This document shows, in pieces, positions 24,044-24,356 of a stretch of DNA of 24,356 nt. This DNA is from Gallionella sp. (GTDB taxonomy: Bacteria; Pseudomonadota; Gammaproteobacteria; Burkholderiales; Gallionellaceae), in contig JADGRM010000002.1 of the NCBI GenBank assembly GCA_017880945.1, forward strand, positions 1-24,356, written 5' to 3'. Numbering within the stretch: the stretch's first letter is position 1; each line of letters opens with the position of its first letter. The notes below the pieces were generated by a model. The model was not told the origin of the DNA, ran no database searches, and was given only the letters and a program-made list of their open reading frames with translations. Position numbers and translations under genes: made by a program.

Positions 24044-24356
24044 TTATTCTTCGCCTGCCAGTTTAAGTGGCCCGCCACCTGAAAAGCGATCCAGATAGAG
24101 GTAGATCACCGGCGTGATAAAAAGCGTGATCACTTGCGAGAACAACAACCCACCGACCACGGCAAGACCAAGCGGCTGACGCAGCTCGGCGCCCGCGCCA
24201 AAGCCAATGGCGATAGGCAATGCGCCCATCAGTGCCGCCGTGGTGGTCATCATGATCGGACGAAAACGCAGCAGGCATGCGGTGCGGATCGCTTCTCGCG
24301 GCGCCATGCCCTCGTTGCGTTGGGCGTTGAGCGCAAAGTCGATCATCATGATGGCG
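24044..24356 (-). CDS. RND multidrug efflux permease, C-terminal end only
   Basis: The frame is open to the window edge and gives the last 104 residues of an HAE1-type RND inner-membrane pump. AIMMIDFALNAQRNEGM, LLRFRPIMMTTTAALMGALP and FITPVIYLYLDR match the conserved end of the MdtB/MdtC/AcrB group, MdtC-like in character. Such pumps export drugs or other hydrophobic compounds by proton antiport, together with a periplasmic adaptor and outer-membrane channel that are not in view. The stop is TAA at 24044. Confidence 0.93.
   Translation of the reverse strand, partial: AIMMIDFALNAQRNEGMAPREAIRTACLLRFRPIMMTTTAALMGALPIAIGFGAGAELRQPLGLAVVGGLLFSQVITLFITPVIYLYLDRFSGGGPLKLAGEE

Noticed and set aside
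1..24356. CRISPR array, prophage or defence island
   Set aside because: No regularly spaced repeats, phage structural genes or known defence genes were seen; repeats present are short tandem units.

Overview
The window looks like chromosomal DNA of a betaproteobacterium. Protein character (GreB with an N-terminal extension, GlnB/GlnD, guaB-guaA, a complete cbb3 oxidase set) suggests the Nitrosomonadales, perhaps a Gallionella/Sideroxydans-like microaerophile. That placement is inference from protein style; no rRNA or intact tRNA is present to settle it.

Left part (1-4037): a partial DUF4382-type lipoprotein gene on the minus strand is followed by a gene-poor stretch of about 1.9 kb. This stretch holds an eroded IS3-type transposase end, a 13-bp tandem repeat and a relic of a tRNA-Arg 5' half. 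It also has a small membrane-protein gene preceded by a possible 18-codon leader ORF. Two plus-strand genes of unknown function (a four-helix membrane protein and an anchored 223-aa protein) lead up to the oxidase cluster.

Centre (4030-14439, all minus strand): this is an aerobic-respiration island. In transcription order it holds a DsbD_2/TauE-like membrane protein with Cys/His/Met motifs, a SCO1/SenC copper chaperone, ccoN-ccoO-ccoQ-ccoP (cbb3 cytochrome c oxidase), an unannotated 42-codon single-helix ORF, a strong terminator, then ccoG-ccoH-ccoI-ccoS (oxidase assembly and copper delivery). The chaperone and membrane protein probably supply copper, CcoI loads it, and CcoG/H/S assist maturation of the oxidase encoded beside them.

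Right part (14786-23670): a free-standing 31-codon membrane micro-ORF has its own promoter-like sequence, ribosome site and terminator. It is followed by greB, a small unknown gene, glnB (PII), guaB and guaA on the plus strand, then glnD (PII uridylyltransferase) and map on the minus strand. A 5'-truncated, frameshifted EAL-domain remnant lies between guaA and glnD. GlnB and its modifying enzyme GlnD therefore lie about 4 kb apart.

Right edge (23671-24356): an OmpA/MotB-type C-terminal remnant and the C-terminal end of an RND multidrug efflux permease (MdtC/AcrB family) run off the window.

Most of the window is ordinary housekeeping and respiratory DNA. The least described elements are the two single-helix micro-ORFs at 8901-9029 and 14866-14961; the first sits inside the oxidase operon and is a candidate accessory subunit.
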